Shown one piece after another: positions 43,413-55,431 of a stretch of DNA of 64,000 nt; position 1 is the stretch's first letter, and each line of letters opens with the position of its first letter. The notes under the pieces are model-generated. The model saw only the letters and a program-made list of their open reading frames with translations, was not told where the DNA came from and searched no databases. A program made the position numbers and the translations under genes. The DNA is from Alentia gelatinosa (lineage: Eukaryota; Annelida; Polychaeta; Phyllodocida; Polynoidae). The stretch is from positions 54,914,789 through 54,978,788 of the forward strand of contig OX465584.1 in assembly GCA_950022655.1 (NCBI GenBank), in the 5' to 3' direction.

Positions 43413-43519
43413 TAGAGAATCATAGTCTTTCTCTAATACCACGTTGAATGCATCCCTGCCCCCAGGAGCTTTAATTTGACACCAAATACACATATCTTTC
43501 ATGATACCCATCAAGGTTC

Positions 43520-44580
43520 ATCTTATAAAAACGTTTTTGCTGACGCGCGCAGTGATGAGAAATAAGTCTTTTTTTTTAAGTGGCCTAAATCTTTTATAAT
43601 CATATATACAAGTGTTTTTATTGGGACATGCATTACCAATGGTCTTTTAAACTTTCAAGAACATATCTAAAGGTTTTTACTCGTCATATACTTTTAAAAT
43701 AATATTAAGGGTTTGAGAGAGAGTAAGCACATAGGCCGGGCTTCCAGGCTAGTGCTTTCTAAGCTGTCATTTTGAAAAGGATGGGTGTTACTTCCAGATG
43801 TGAACACTAGCTGTTAGCTAGTTTTGCTGGGTGGACCTCCACTGGTATAATATGTTGAGAATGGTCATGCAAGTTGTCAGTCTCTATCATTATTAGCAGG
43901 TGGATGGTTAGTCTTATAGGTCATGGCTATAGCCTACTGTAGTACACCTGCTTGTAGAGTCACTAGATAACCTAACCATATTTTTCCTTTTTGAGCGCCG
44001 GAAAACGCACTCATATATGTCATCTAGAGGTTAGAATGCTCACACAGGCTTCCAGCTTACTGCAGAGAATCAAACACTTCACTATCAATGCCCCAACCAT
44101 AAAGGCCTGGTTAAATGAGCAGGGGTTCAGTATCAACACTGCACGAACCTTACCGCTTTACATATGTATGCGAAACGCGTCTAACAGTAGGATTTTGCGT
44201 CTAGAAGTTAGACCTGTTATCCGTCTCGTAGACGCTTTATCTAGTGGCGTATATACATGTCCATGGTGCGGTCTCATATACGTCATATATACGCCTGATT
44301 CCATTGTATATACACCAACATCCAATAGTTCCCATCTTTGCAACTTGGGGACACTACTGGTAGCATATTCATGCTAAATAAGTCTGTATTATATGAAAAA
44401 TACAATCTTATATTACCAATTTATTTTATAAAGCCTTTATAAAACCTGATTGAGTATAAATTGATTAATTGCACATAATAAACCATGCATTAAGTTGTTT
44501 TTTTACAGTTTTTCTGATATGTTTTTCTACTTTAAAACACCATTTCTAGGTGTGATCAGGCTGGGGTCAGTATATAATGA
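43520..44580. other. No gene recognised
   Basis: One frame at 43991-44377 is open for 128 codons on plus, with an antisense frame. Neither shows a domain, and the region has short inverted pieces ('gtatatac'). I cannot support a gene. Confidence 0.4.
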
Positions 44581-44609
44581 CTGTGTTCTATTTCATAGTT
44601 GACTCCTAA

Positions 44610-44890
44610 AATCATCTTACCCCCACCTCACCCGCCTCACCCCCCTCACCCCCACCCCTCGGCAGCGGGCAGCGGGGGGCTTCTCACTGAGGCTGGCTGG
44701 GGGTGGCGTGGGGTGGTGGGGGGCATCTTACAAACGCCGAGCGGCCGCTAATCCGTCTACACACAGTGCAGGGAGGCGGGGGTTGTGTACCAGGGCTTCA
44801 CTGTGGGTAGAGTGAGTGTAGGGTGGTGGGGTGGTGGGGTGTCTGGGGGGGGGGGGGCGGTAGGGGGTTGGGTTGGGAGGTCGCGGGTGG
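44610..44890. repeat. C-rich then G-rich low-complexity tract
   Basis: 44615-44665 is C-rich ('acccccctcacccccacc'). 44690-44730 and 44820-44884 are G-rich with many runs of three or more G, including a run of 12 G. Base composition is sharply unlike the surroundings. Strand asymmetry suits G-quadruplex formation. Confidence 0.7.
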
Positions 44891-45089
44891 CAGGTCAGTG
44901 TTGGTGCATTCTCTACCAACACCCTGGCATATATATATTGCGCAGAGTATGTTTTATCTTAAATACGCCAGGCGTGAAAGACAGCCAAGTCGCGCGTGTC
45001 TACATATGGAAACTGTCTCGTAAACGCCCGAAACGCAGACTCGTATAAGAGGTGTATACAAGTATAAACAGGCCACGATACAGCCGATA

Positions 45090-45297
45090 TGTGCAAGTAT
45101 GGGAGGTCATGGGTTGAAACCCTAATACCAAAGACTTGCACAAAAATGGTACCCACTGCCCATTCGGCTTAACACTTGCCATTAGAATGAGGAGTAAAGT
45201 GCTAGGGCCCTTGTGAAAGAATGGCTGTACCACCAAATTTGATGATTGTACACACAATATTCCCTTCATAAAAATTGCTTGAAAATGAAAAAAAACT
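45090..45297 (+). mobile_element. tRNA-derived SINE, 5' truncated
   Basis: Box B-like GGTTGAAACCC at 45112 is followed by 'accaaagacttgcacaaaaatggtacccactgcccattcggctt' as in the SINE at 27900-28143. It ends 'aatattcccttcataaaaattgc' with an A-rich tail. The box A end is missing. Confidence 0.75.
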
Positions 45298-46820
45298 AAC
45301 AAGTAGCAAATAATCATCTGTTGTTGACAACAGCACCAATGAAAAAGATGGGGGAGTCTGGAGCAGGACTGAAACACAGGCACAGGCAAATGTTTGAAGT
45401 GTGATAGCATCAAGCACAAAGCCAACTGGTTGAAGTAGGCTGACCTACTATGCCATGCTATGATGGCAGTTTGAGTTGATGCTCCTAGTCTTTATAGTTG
45501 TAAGATTCTACTAATGTTCTAATTCGAAAGCAGGGATGTAACCCCTGCCAAATTGAGGCTATAGTTGGCAGCTAGCAGACATGCCAAATGCCCCCATCTC
45601 TCGTGTACTTGTATAATCAATCATAAAGCTTGACTACCTAGAACCTAATTCTCAATGAAGTCACATTAGGATAAAGTTTGCATGTGTATGTATCTTTTCT
45701 AATGCGATTATACAGTTAAATATACTGCAGAAGTAAATGATTCAAGATGTTTGTGATCGCCGACCATCGTACGAGTGAGACGATATCCCAATGTTTGGCA
45801 CCAGAGCGTAGGGAACCCCACCCTCGGCGAGTAGAATGGCGTCACACTAATGTGGTCTATGCTCTTCAAAGAAACTGAACCAGTAAGGAGGTATGAGTTG
45901 GGTGGAAGGGTAGACATGACTCTATATCAACCCAGTCACTCCATATTAGCACCTCTCCCCCACTCTCACACATACTTCTTACCCTCATCCACTGACCAGG
46001 TTATTGAAGCTGTTATACTCAGACACATTTAGGACTTGATTCAGAGACATTTCTAATGCATTAGGATGTATACACTGATTTTAATGCCAGAAATTAGTTT
46101 CATTAACTAATTCTGTTCATGACACTTTAGAACAACTATCAAATTAATTCTTATGTGCTTACATCATAGGAAGTGTTATTAATTAATTATTTAAAACATA
46201 CATAAATATGAAAGGATATTCCCGTGTTTTTGCCTTATTTCATAATGTGAAGTGGTGGAAGCAGCTGTGGCTGGTTTATTCAGAATATCTACAGAAAACA
46301 AAACCAGAATTGATTATAATAATGTTCTAGTAATCTGTGAAGGTGATTTGAGGGGGACGTTATCAGAAATATCATTTTTCACCTATTTTCTATTTATAAA
46401 CTTACATAACTGAGATGCAAGGGGAAAAACAGTCCGCCATCTTGAAAAGCACATAGCAATTTCAAGAATGATATCATTTGATGGAACGACACATAAGTTA
46501 GTTATATGTCAAAATGAACATCGGAATCATGTTGTCAAGTATCGAATTAGGGTACATTTATATGTGCCAGGCCTGCCATGTGGTGAGAATTTGGAGAAAT
46601 AAAGTAAGTTTCTTCAGTCAAGTCAGGGAAGTAGTCTGTTTCTATGGTCATGGCAGAGAACGAGAGACCCCTCTAGACCCACAGATCTTGTTTCTGTTGT
46701 TTCCTTAGACTGTATCACAGAATATTACAAAATGGTTTGTTCATTATGGAATATGAGAAAAGTCTCAAAATTTCTAATTCTCCTTTGCCAACTCCCCTTG
46801 CACCCATACTGAGTTTTGTA
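45298..46820. other. No gene recognised
   Basis: AT-rich sequence with only short, unsupported frames. Confidence 0.4.
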
Positions 46821-46829
46821 GCATGTGGA

Positions 46830-47110
46830 GGCGTGCTCCCCCTATCGAATGAACGGGAAACTAACAAAGCATGATAATGCAGCCAACATCCACCAGACAG
46901 CAGTAGTACCGCCTCATCGCCCCATCACCCTGCCTACACCACCAGCTGCCCGGCTTGGTGGAAGGACTTGCTGGGTGCCCAACGGGCAGTATGTGTGCGC
47001 CTTGTGATTATTGGTTAGCTAGAATTAGGTGGTTTGGTGGAACAGCTTGGATGATTCATACAGTTTTTACACATTTCCAGCCTGGCTCAAGGTTGGTCGA
47101 CTGGGCTGGC
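46830..47110 (+). repeat. Dispersed repeat related to 990-1295
   Basis: It shares 'tatcgaatgaac', 'gcccggcttggtggaag' and 'agaattaggtgg(t)' in the same order with the left-edge copy. It has no domain in any frame. Confidence 0.45.
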
Positions 47111-47180
47111 CGCTCGTTAAAAGCCTATTTGATGGAGCACCCGTTTAATTGCGAAATTCTACAGAATGAATCTCACCACT

Positions 47181-47488
47181 GGGACCTGTTTCACTAGTCT
47201 TGTGACATGTCTGTGACACCATACAGACATTGGGGTTGTCTAGTTTCGTGACAACACAAGTAGCTGCTCTTAGGAAAAGATAGACCCCAAACATAAGAAT
47301 TAGACAAATCTACACATCATGGACCCGTTTCACTAGTTTCGTGACAAAAGTGTTAGACAGACATGAAAAGCAGCACCAACAGTGTAAGCCAGAACGGACA
47401 AAACGAAGTCTAATGTCTAGTTCTTATGAAACCGGACATACCATCTAGAAGCCATCTAGATATGTCACAAACTAGTGAAACAGGTCCC
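47181..47488. mobile_element. TIR MITE, GGGACCTGTTTCACTAGT
   Basis: GGGACCTGTTTCACTAGTCT and its inverted partner (ACTAGTGAAACAGGTCCC) bound 308 bp. A third internal copy, 'ggacccgtttcactagttt', lies at 47321. The termini resemble GGGAGCTGTTTCA at 56871. Confidence 0.7.
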
Positions 47489-47718
47489 AGATGACAACAC
47501 CTTCCAAAACATGATTCTTCAAACAGAGAAAGAAACCTAGACAACCATCTGCCTCCAAACCTTTCTCTGAAGGAGCACAGTGAGTATTAAAATCTCTGTT
47601 GGCCTCCAAATGACCAATAACAAGAAGAAGACTTTATGGATTAAATGAGACTTACCTTGGTAAAAGGTGATATTTAACCTAATGTCTACAACGTTACAGG
47701 GTCATCGGAGTTAGCAAC

Positions 47719-47739
47719 TGCCCCCCCCCCCCCCCCCCG
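47719..47739. repeat. Poly(C) run
   Basis: About 20 consecutive C. 47490-47900 is otherwise unremarkable apart from an AATAAA with an A-rich stretch at 47850-47885. Confidence 0.9.
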
Positions 47740-47959
47740 CCAAGACTGTTGCTTCCTTGCCCTTTATTATTACTTATGTTGCTCTATTGGATAGGTCAAT
47801 TGTGTTCTTCTATGTGTTAAAAACCGCTGGTACCCAGCGAGAACCACATCAATAAAGAAATTTAACCCCAAAAAGAAATAAAAATTTGATAACATTTATG
47901 TCTATATGTTCTGCTCCACACTATTGTATGTTATGTCATGGCGTACACTGTCGAAGAGT

Positions 47960-50345
47960 TGCACATCCTGACTGGGGTATGTACTCTGGACAATAACAGG
48001 AAAAAATTGCTATAGTCGTATATGCAAAGAAAGGCTGCTAGCACAGATATATCTCCAAATGCACGAGAGAAAACAGAAGGTAACAGAGGCAGGATCATGT
48101 GATCTGCCAATAAAGCCTTATTCACACTCACTAGGCCAAATAGTAAACTCCTTAAAAGATCACAAATCTACAGATGCATGAGTTTGTCTATGACACAAAA
48201 TTCCAGTTCAACAGCTAGTTAGAAAACACTTATTGGGATAATTAACCTGATATAGTGTAGTTTTAGTTTTAGGAAGAGTAAGAAAGAAACTAATGTGTCT
48301 CAATGAGGCCTTACCTTATTATCTCATTATCTTATGCCACACAAAATATGTCGAACCCAGCTGCACCCTTTCATCATCATAATCACTATCCATCACTTAT
48401 TTTACTGTATTGTATTGTGAGGTCTATACTGCATATTTCTATGTTCATATTTGTATTGTATTGATTAGCCAATTCCTATGTATTGGGTTTGATCTTAGTT
48501 TCGTTAGGTTTCGTTATGTTCCATGGAAAATGTGTGTTATTTGGGTAAAATACACAGGAGCTTACTAAATATAGCTTCACAAAACCATGTACATCAAAGC
48601 TGTGTAAGAAAGGGTAGGTGGTAGACTGCAAACTTGTTTGGGAACTGACCCAATAAATAAAAAATGTATAAAAAAGAAAACTAAGTGCCAATTTGATGTG
48701 ATACAAACCATAGTTACAGTGTTGATCCCAGTGTTCATGCAGTTTCAGTGTATTTGAAGAGAGTCCTCTTTCCACAAAACAAACATTTTAGGAAGATCAT
48801 AATGGCACAGCTATAGATTTACATATCATTATGCTTTCAGCACTATTTCAGACAGGACCTTGAATAGCAGTGTTGGGTTCATCTCTGTACAAAGGACTTT
48901 TGATAGTGCATATCATGGTTGATATAGGATTCAAACCGTTGATCACTACCGATGATACCATTTCAACTCATATGAATGATACAGACTTTTTGGTGCTACC
49001 ACTAGATACAGTTATTAGTTTGCCTATTTGTATCATTGGAGTCATGGCAAATAGCATCATCATAGTTGTTGTTATCTATGGATCATTCCTGAGATCATCT
49101 GTCTTCATGAACTTACTGATGGCATTAGCTTTTGTAGACAACTCAGCCCTGTTTTTTTTTGTATTACGTCAAGACGGTATATATAGCTGGCTTCCTTGGG
49201 CAGAGTCATTATGGATGTGCCGTTTTGTTGTTTATGGGATTTATGCATCTTGCATCACAGCTTCATGGTTGATTGTCCTAGTATCTATTGAACGCATGGT
49301 TGCTGTTGTTTATCCTTTGCAGTCTCACATGTACAGTTCTGTAAGAAGAGTCCATATTGTCATCATCCTGTTAGTTGTCATCACATGGATCTCAACCTGT
49401 CCGTTTCTATTCAGTTGTGAGGTGTATACTTACCATGGCCATCTACATTGTAGTTTCAATGGATCAAATCACTTTCAGAGTGCAGTGTACGAGGTAGTAT
49501 ATGGATTTCTTTTATATTGTTTTATACCATCTTGCATTGTTATCATCATGAATGCGCTAATCATCAGGAAAATGCTCTCTCAAAGGAAATTCAATTCAAA
49601 AACACAAGGAGAATTACACAAGTCAGCAACTAGACGTACCAAGTCTTCAATAACTGTAATGCTTTCTGTGTGTATTGTATTTATGATATCAACACTCCCC
49701 ATAGAAACCATTAACACCATTGTCGCCATATGTAACTCACTCAACACAAACTGCATTTCACTAGAAAATGGTCTTGGAACTTTCTTTCTTATATTAAGCT
49801 TATTTAATAACTGTGGAAATCTATTTTTGTATTGCCTGACTGGGTCAGTTTTTAGGACAACATTCATCCACCTTCTACGTAGAATTTTCAGGAGGACTTC
49901 TCAAAGTAGCATTCATGGGCAAATAACGACTGTGGAACTCAGAGCAAATTAGTTGATAACTATTCCCAAGAAGGCTTCTCTCTAAGAGAGTAAAATCTAT
50001 CACATTGAATGGAGTGGAAAAGTTTTTTTTTTCAATGCCTGTTCGAACTCTAGAGGGGTAGGAATCCTTGTGGAAATAACATGGACTTCATGCTGCTTGA
50101 CACCAATAGTAATTTGGAGGGCAGATGGCTCGTCATTGCAACTAGATTGGAGGGAGAAGAATTACTTATAGTGAATGTATATGCAACCACCCAAAATAAG
50201 GCTAAAGAACAGCTTTCTCTTCTTACGGAGATTACTAATGTAACATCTCATCAAGAACTATCCCTGCTCTTAGGGGCAGATTTGAACATAGCTAGGGATA
50301 TTTTTCTAGACAGGAAAATAATTCCTTTATTAATACAGTAAACTA
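47960..50345 (+). repeat. GPCR duplication unit 1
   Basis: Upstream sequence from 'tgactggggtatgtactctggacaataa' (47970) to the gene matches 57465-58410 throughout. The gene and the LINE relic after it also match. It is the most diverged of the three units and keeps the longest LINE portion. Confidence 0.8.
48915..49952 (+). CDS. Class-A GPCR paralogue 1, intronless, 345 aa
   Basis: A seven-transmembrane receptor of the rhodopsin superfamily, expected in the plasma membrane and coupled to G proteins; ligand unknown. N-glycosylation site Asn21 (NDT). TM1 about 33-55 with Asn46 (MANSI), TM2 LMALAFVD with Asp75, Cys102 before TM3 for the usual disulfide, SIERM at 124-128 in place of DRY, Trp158 in TM4, Pro205 in TM5, ISTLP (258-262) in place of CWxP in TM6, and NLFLY (302-306) in place of NPxxY in TM7. 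The start is the first ATG; the open frame extends upstream only through a GTG. The C-terminal tail ends at ELRAN, about 18 residues earlier than the paralogues, because of small changes at the stop. An upstream splice acceptor-like 'gctttcag' at 48840 allows a 5' UTR intron. Confidence 0.85.
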   Translation: MVDIGFKPLITTDDTISTHMNDTDFLVLPLDTVISLPICIIGVMANSIIIVVVIYGSFLRSSVFMNLLMALAFVDNSALFFFVLRQDGIYSWLPWAESLWMCRFVVYGIYASCITASWLIVLVSIERMVAVVYPLQSHMYSSVRRVHIVIILLVVITWISTCPFLFSCEVYTYHGHLHCSFNGSNHFQSAVYEVVYGFLLYCFIPSCIVIIMNALIIRKMLSQRKFNSKTQGELHKSATRRTKSSITVMLSVCIVFMISTLPIETINTIVAICNSLNTNCISLENGLGTFFLILSLFNNCGNLFLYCLTGSVFRTTFIHLLRRIFRRTSQSSIHGQITTVELRAN

Positions 50346-51870
50346 GTCTCTTCTCCTCAAAATAAGTTCATCTCCCAAAAGGAGGTTACAGAAGATAATG
50401 TAACTTCCAATCCTAAAGATATTCTTAAAATGACACATGACTTCCACAAGACATTATACAAAATATCTGAGGGTTCCCTCTTTCAAAATATTGGAAGTCC
50501 AATTAGTAAAGATCATATCCCACAAATGCCTGATAAAGACAAAGTAGCAATAGATAAAAATGTTACCATATGATAACTAAAAATTGCTCTTAAAGATCTA
50601 AATACAAACGAATGCCCAAGTTCTGATGGGTTTACGGTTTAGTTTTTCAGATATCATTAGTCCAATATCATGGATCTATATGTTGATTCCATCATGGAAG
50701 GGATAGAGTGAGGTATATCAAGCCCGGAACAGAGAAAGGGTATTTTAACTCTTTTACCCCAAAAAGGCTGTAATAAACTCCAACTGGGGAACTGAAGACC
50801 CATTACCCTCCTCAGCATTGATCACAAGATCCTTACTAAGGTACTGGCAAAGAGCTTACACCCTTCCTTGAAGCACATTATTCACCCACACCAGATATAT
50901 TTGAAGAACAGATATATTTGTAGTGGGACGGGAATCCAGCAGTGTTCGTTTGTTTCACGGAAGGTGGCGCGATATGCCGATCCTTACTGTGTAGTGATTC
51001 CGGGCAACGCCGCACACGAGAGTGGCGCGGCGGAGACCGGGATTACGTAACGCTTAGTATATATACTCAGCGTTCACAGTAGGTCGACAGGCTGTCCTCG
51101 CGCGTCCCTTCTACGGAACGGATCCTTGGGCCCTCACTTTGCAGGCGGGTTCTTGTAACCTTCCTGGTGGTTAGGCGAATCCTCCGGATTAGCCTATCCA
51201 GCGTTACCTAGCACCCATGTGTTAGGGTACTGTACTTGTGGGGAAGATCTTCCAGATCTTTCCGGGAAGTAAGTGATTAATAAACATCCCTGTTTATTAA
51301 ATGACGTTGTTGTGTTGTGTGTGATTAGGTCTGTGCAAACTAACCGAAAACCGAACCAACCTACGTGAGTGCGTAGGGTGGGATCCTGCCTGGAACTAGC
51401 GTTCCGGATTGGGGTCATCCAACCTGCTAGACAGGCGGCGACCACCACATATTGTTACTACATATATGTGTATGATTCAAGATACTATATATTTTCTTAA
51501 TGAAAATAATATGGCAGGATACTTTTGAATTAGCCATAGACTTTGAAAAGGTATTTGACAGTCTTGGCAGGGAATCTCTGATGATCTGGCCTTGTTTCAT
51601 ATGGGACCAAACTTCATAAGTTGGATCAACTTGGTATACAACAACATATGGACTTGTGTCTCAGATCATGGGGTCATTCTACTTGGTTTAACCCCTCCTG
51701 TGACACATGCCAAGGGTGTAGTATTAACTCATATCTTTTCCTTATCCTCATCAATATATTGGCCATCACACTGAGGAAAGATGATGGGGTGGAGGGTATC
51801 AAAATAAATAGGAATACTGTAGTTTAAAAACCTATGTCCATGGGTGATTTAACTTGTATAGTTCAAGGGC
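49990..51870 (+). mobile_element. Decayed LINE (endonuclease + reverse transcriptase) with nested LTR
   Basis: Endonuclease remnants lie at 50020-50340 (LLIVNVYATTQNKAKEQ, then LLLGADLNIARD). RT remnants lie at 50570-50918 (ALKDLNTNECPSSDGFTV, then RPITLLSIDHKILTKVLAK). RT continues after the LTR at 51463-51870 (LAIDFEKVFDSLGRESL, GCSINSYLFLILINILAI). The YxDD-equivalent position reads SMGDL, so the catalytic pair is lost. Several stops and frameshifts are present. It is a pseudogene-like relic starting about 40 bp after the GPCR stop. Confidence 0.75.
50918..51462. mobile_element. Solo LTR nested in the LINE reverse transcriptase
   Basis: A GC-richer block beginning TTGTAGTGGGACGGG and ending TTACTACA interrupts the RT frame, which resumes after it. 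TATAT lies at 50913-50917 and 51463-51467. It contains a TATA-like 'tatatatactcagcg' at about 51058 and 'taataaacatccctg' (polyadenylation-like) at about 51277. This is the layout of an LTR with promoter, transcript end and U5. No internal gag-pol is present. Confidence 0.6.
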
Positions 51871-53240
51871 CAAGAGTCCATATTAAGAATTCTGGGCATA
51901 CTGGAACACTTCAGGACAAAAAAGTGAACCAACACAAGTCTGCCAGAATAGTATCAGTATATCCCATATGTCAGGAACCAACAACTTTTACATCACTGAA
52001 AAAAAACACTATCAAACATATAAGGTATCACATTTGCCAATATATTGTCCGACAAGAATTACAATCTGAACTTTGCAGAGAAGATAAGTATCGAAAGATT
52101 TATATGTAAAATATCATGAATGTACAACTATATATGTTTAACTGTAAAATTTTATACATACACAAAGAGTTTATTCAAAGAAAATCAGCTATCCCTCTTC
52201 AAATGTTGCAATAAGTTCAGGCAAAATCTGAGAAGTTGAGAAATACTTGTGTTCTTTGGAGAAAAAAGATGAAGCTGTCAAGAAATGGCTGAGACTGTTT
52301 TATAGCATGAGATTCTACCACTATACAGTTCCATCTGCATCACTGCTACATCATGTTCAGAATGCAGTGTTAAGGTAGGGAGTGTTCAATATTTAAGGCA
52401 GGGGGGTGAAGCGCCACCCCCTCAGGAATACCTCAAAATGAAATGCCCCCTCCAGAAAAATACCTCAGAAAGAATGCCCCCCCCCCCACCCCTCTGCAAA
52501 TACCTCAAAATAAAGCGCCCCCTCCCTAGGCAATTCCCCTGAATCGATTCTTTCCCATATACACATGTGTATGTAAACATATATAGTGATTAAAGCTAGG
52601 TGAATTCTGGCATGCAAATTTTAAACTTATATTATCAAATCCTGTAATATGCAGCTCTCTGGTCCTTGAGAAATGTGCACCACTAGTGATGGTTTATGAG
52701 CAATTACTGCAAACTGGTTAGCATAGTTATAGGATTAGATGTCCACTATCTAGGAAGTGGACTCTTAGCCTGTAGGGACATGTTGGCACTGTGTACCTGC
52801 TGCTTTGAGACCAACTTAAGGGGGTGTTTCATTGAGACAGTGGAGGCATTAAAAAGATTACTTGTGTGTGCTAAGCTTAATTGCATGGCAATCACCTGAC
52901 ATTGACCATTTGGCTGGGTATAGATACTTATACAGTGGAGCTGCACCAGACAAGGTCATGTAACAATCTCTTCTGCAAATACCTCAAAATAAGGCGTCCC
53001 TCCCCAGGGAATTTCTGATGATCTGGCCTTGTTTCAATATAATTTGAATAAAGGGGGGTGTCCACTGCACTCCACACACTCTCCGACAAGCCTTCCAATA
53101 CAGAATCAAAGTTTTGGAGTTTTTGTCGTATCAGTGGAAATGTCTGACACACTCTGACACAATAAAGCATGTTTGAAATATCATAGAGGCCAGTTTGTGT
53201 GGAGTGTGTCAGGAGCATTCTGTACTATGTGTAGGCAATG
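51871..53240. other. No gene; short tandem and fold-back pieces
   Basis: 52395-52525 carries three to four units of 'aatacctcaaaataaagcgccccctcc', with another at 52976. 'gaatttctgatgatctggccttgtttca' at about 53010 repeats LINE sequence from about 51570. 'ccactccacacactctccgacaagc' and 'gtgtggagtgtgtcagg' (53070-53215) are inverted. Confidence 0.45.
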
Positions 53241-53246
53241 AACCCC

Positions 53247-53247
<1 letters not shown>

Positions 53248-53314
<67 letters not shown>
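53248..53314. repeat. (CA)n microsatellite
   Basis: About 65 bp of CA repeats after 'cccccccaccca'. A similar tract with similar 3' flank ('catgcacctctataa') lies at 42976, so the two are probably parts of one dispersed repeat. Confidence 0.95.
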
Positions 53315-53318
<4 letters not shown>

Positions 53319-53584
53319 CACCTCTATAAATCTTTTATAATATCATATATACAAGCAAACATATTCAGGAAGAGATTTGATAAAATCTTTAGTTATCATA
53401 TACTTTTAAAACCATATTAAGGGTTTGAGATACATGATGATTTATATTCGTTCGGATTTCTAATACAGTACTATTGATAAAAAATCAATTCACTAGGCTT
53501 TTTTGAGAAAAGATTGAAGAAAATAATATTTTTCAGTACATTTCCTATGTAGATAAAGTCTTTCAAGGTCAGTGTTAGTGACCT

Positions 53585-54398
53585 GGGCCCTGTTTTTCAG
53601 ACACGACATTATCTTAGTCTTGTTAGGTGAGATATCTCAGTGATTGTAAGACATTTTGCAAGACAAAAGATGGCCGGTGTGCTATAGACAGAGTTGTAGT
53701 GCGCCATGTGAGATCACCGCTAAAAATGTCTCAAGTATAGAATTGTCTCAGGTTCTATCAAAGCTCACAGTGCATATATAGAGGATTTCCCGTGCTTCCC
53801 TTAGGAATTGAGCAATGAAATTATTTTAACACGAGTAAGGGATACATATATCCTATAATCGTACCAAAGATGAAGAAGATCAGTCGAACCGTTACGCCAT
53901 TATCGGCGTTTGAATTTCGTAATTGGAATCGTCTGCTCTGGTGGCCAGTGTACTCTTCTGTCTAGGTCACCGCATAAATTAGCGGAGGCATGCTCTGATG
54001 GTCTCTGATAGACACTGGCCACCAGAGCAGACGATTGCTATGACGAAATTCAAACGCTAATATCTTCGGATCAGAGCTGGCGATTTTCCTCATATTTGGG
54101 ACGATTATTGGTTACATGTATCCTTTACTTGTGTTAAAATTTCATTGCTTAATTCCAATGGGAAGTGAATTTCCGCATTCATTACGGCATGTCCATAATT
54201 GTCTTGGGTCTATGACACTTTCCAAGACATTTTCAACCATGTGACCCTAAGATTGTCGTGACTATAGCACACCTTAGACCCCCCTAAGTGTCTTAGACCT
54301 AAGATCTTAGGTATATCCTCTAAGATATCATGTCTATAGCACACTGACGCCTCAAAGATGTCTTCCATAAAACTTGTCGTGACTGAAAAACAGGGCCC
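53585..54398. mobile_element. 814-bp near-palindromic fold-back MITE
   Basis: The ends GGGCCCTGTTTTTCAG are inverted. Inner blocks pair as well: 'aatcgtctgctctggtggccagtg' with 'cactggccaccagagcagacgatt', 'attgagcaatgaaattattttaac' with 'gttaaaatttcattgcttaatt', and 'gggatacatatatcc' with 'ggttacatgtatcc'. The centre is near 53990. It is non-coding. Confidence 0.75.
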
Positions 54399-54832
54399 TG
54401 GTTGGGATGGTACTGTGCCAACCTTTCTTTTCCCACCAACTCCACCAAAGACCCGCACCGACAAGGCTTTATGACACACTCCAACAAAGAGATTTTCTGT
54501 GTCAAAGTGTTGTAAGTCTTGATGGAGTGTGTTGGTAGCAGTGCACACCCCACATACAATGTTTTATATTGTTGTAGTAGCAATTTAGACAACATCTTGT
54601 TAACTCTGACCTAAGAGACTACAGCTACAAAATAATTTCAGTGGAAATTCACTTTTTCATTTTCAAAAAGAAATATTCAAAAGACTTCCATTTCAATGAA
54701 TAAAATTCTTTTATTTGAGTTTTATTCATGCCAATAAATTTTAAAATAAAACTGCTAAGTTGCCCGAGTTAGAGACACAGTACCAATCCACCACTAGCCA
54801 GTGGTGTGTGCTTTCTAAACTGCTATAGGGAG

Positions 54833-55176
54833 CCAAAGTGAACCCGCTGCAACCACAGATAGCCGGTCACAAAATATTATTTCCGGGTATAGGTGCTCAG
54901 TACTTAGACTATGTAGGTTCGAGATTATATGTGTCATTCTCCGATCTTTTAGATCCAAATTTTTAATAGGCTTAACAACTGTCATTGTAGTTTTGAAGTT
55001 ATTCAGAGATGATAGTTATAAACTTCTCTTCAAAAGTAACAAACGAGACTAAAAACATAAGTCTAGCCTCAAACGCCCATAGCTTTAGCACTAAGCCTCT
55101 TTCTTACTGGCCACCGGAAATGGTGTTTTGTAGGTGGGTATCTGTGGTTTCAGCGGGTTCACTTTGGCTCCCTATC
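54833..55176. mobile_element. Fold-back element, TAGGGAGCCAAAGTGAACCC termini
   Basis: The left terminus pairs over about 35 bp with the right end (...GGGTTCACTTTGGCTCCCTA), including 'aaccacagata' and 'tatctgtggttt'. The interior has 'cacaaaatattatttccgg' facing 'ccggaaatggtgttttg'. Confidence 0.65.
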
Positions 55177-55431
55177 TTGAAAAGGAAAAGTGTTAGTTTC
55201 AGCTGTGAACACTAGGTGTCAACACAAATTGTTTTTTGGGGGACCCCCTGGGTATTCTTAGTTATAACATTTATGTTTTGTATAGTTAAGTACAGATAGG
55301 AATATAATTTCTATTTTGGACAGAAGGTTCTTTGACCATACAATATCCTACAGTTTTAGTATTCCAATATGGATTTAGGAAGTGGAATTTTCTAGGTAGG
55401 TTCTATATTTACAGAGATATTCAAGTATATT

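Noticed and set aside
43299..43514. Minus-strand 71-codon frame (KAPGGRDAFNVVLEKDYDS region)
   Set aside because: The composition looks protein-like, but it overlaps the 43347-43412 hairpin, and I find no adjoining exons or family match. I do not call a gene.
48870..48914. Upstream extension of the GPCR frame to a GTG
   Set aside because: Nuclear genes start at ATG. The first in-frame ATG is at 48915, with equivalents at 58411 and 62176.
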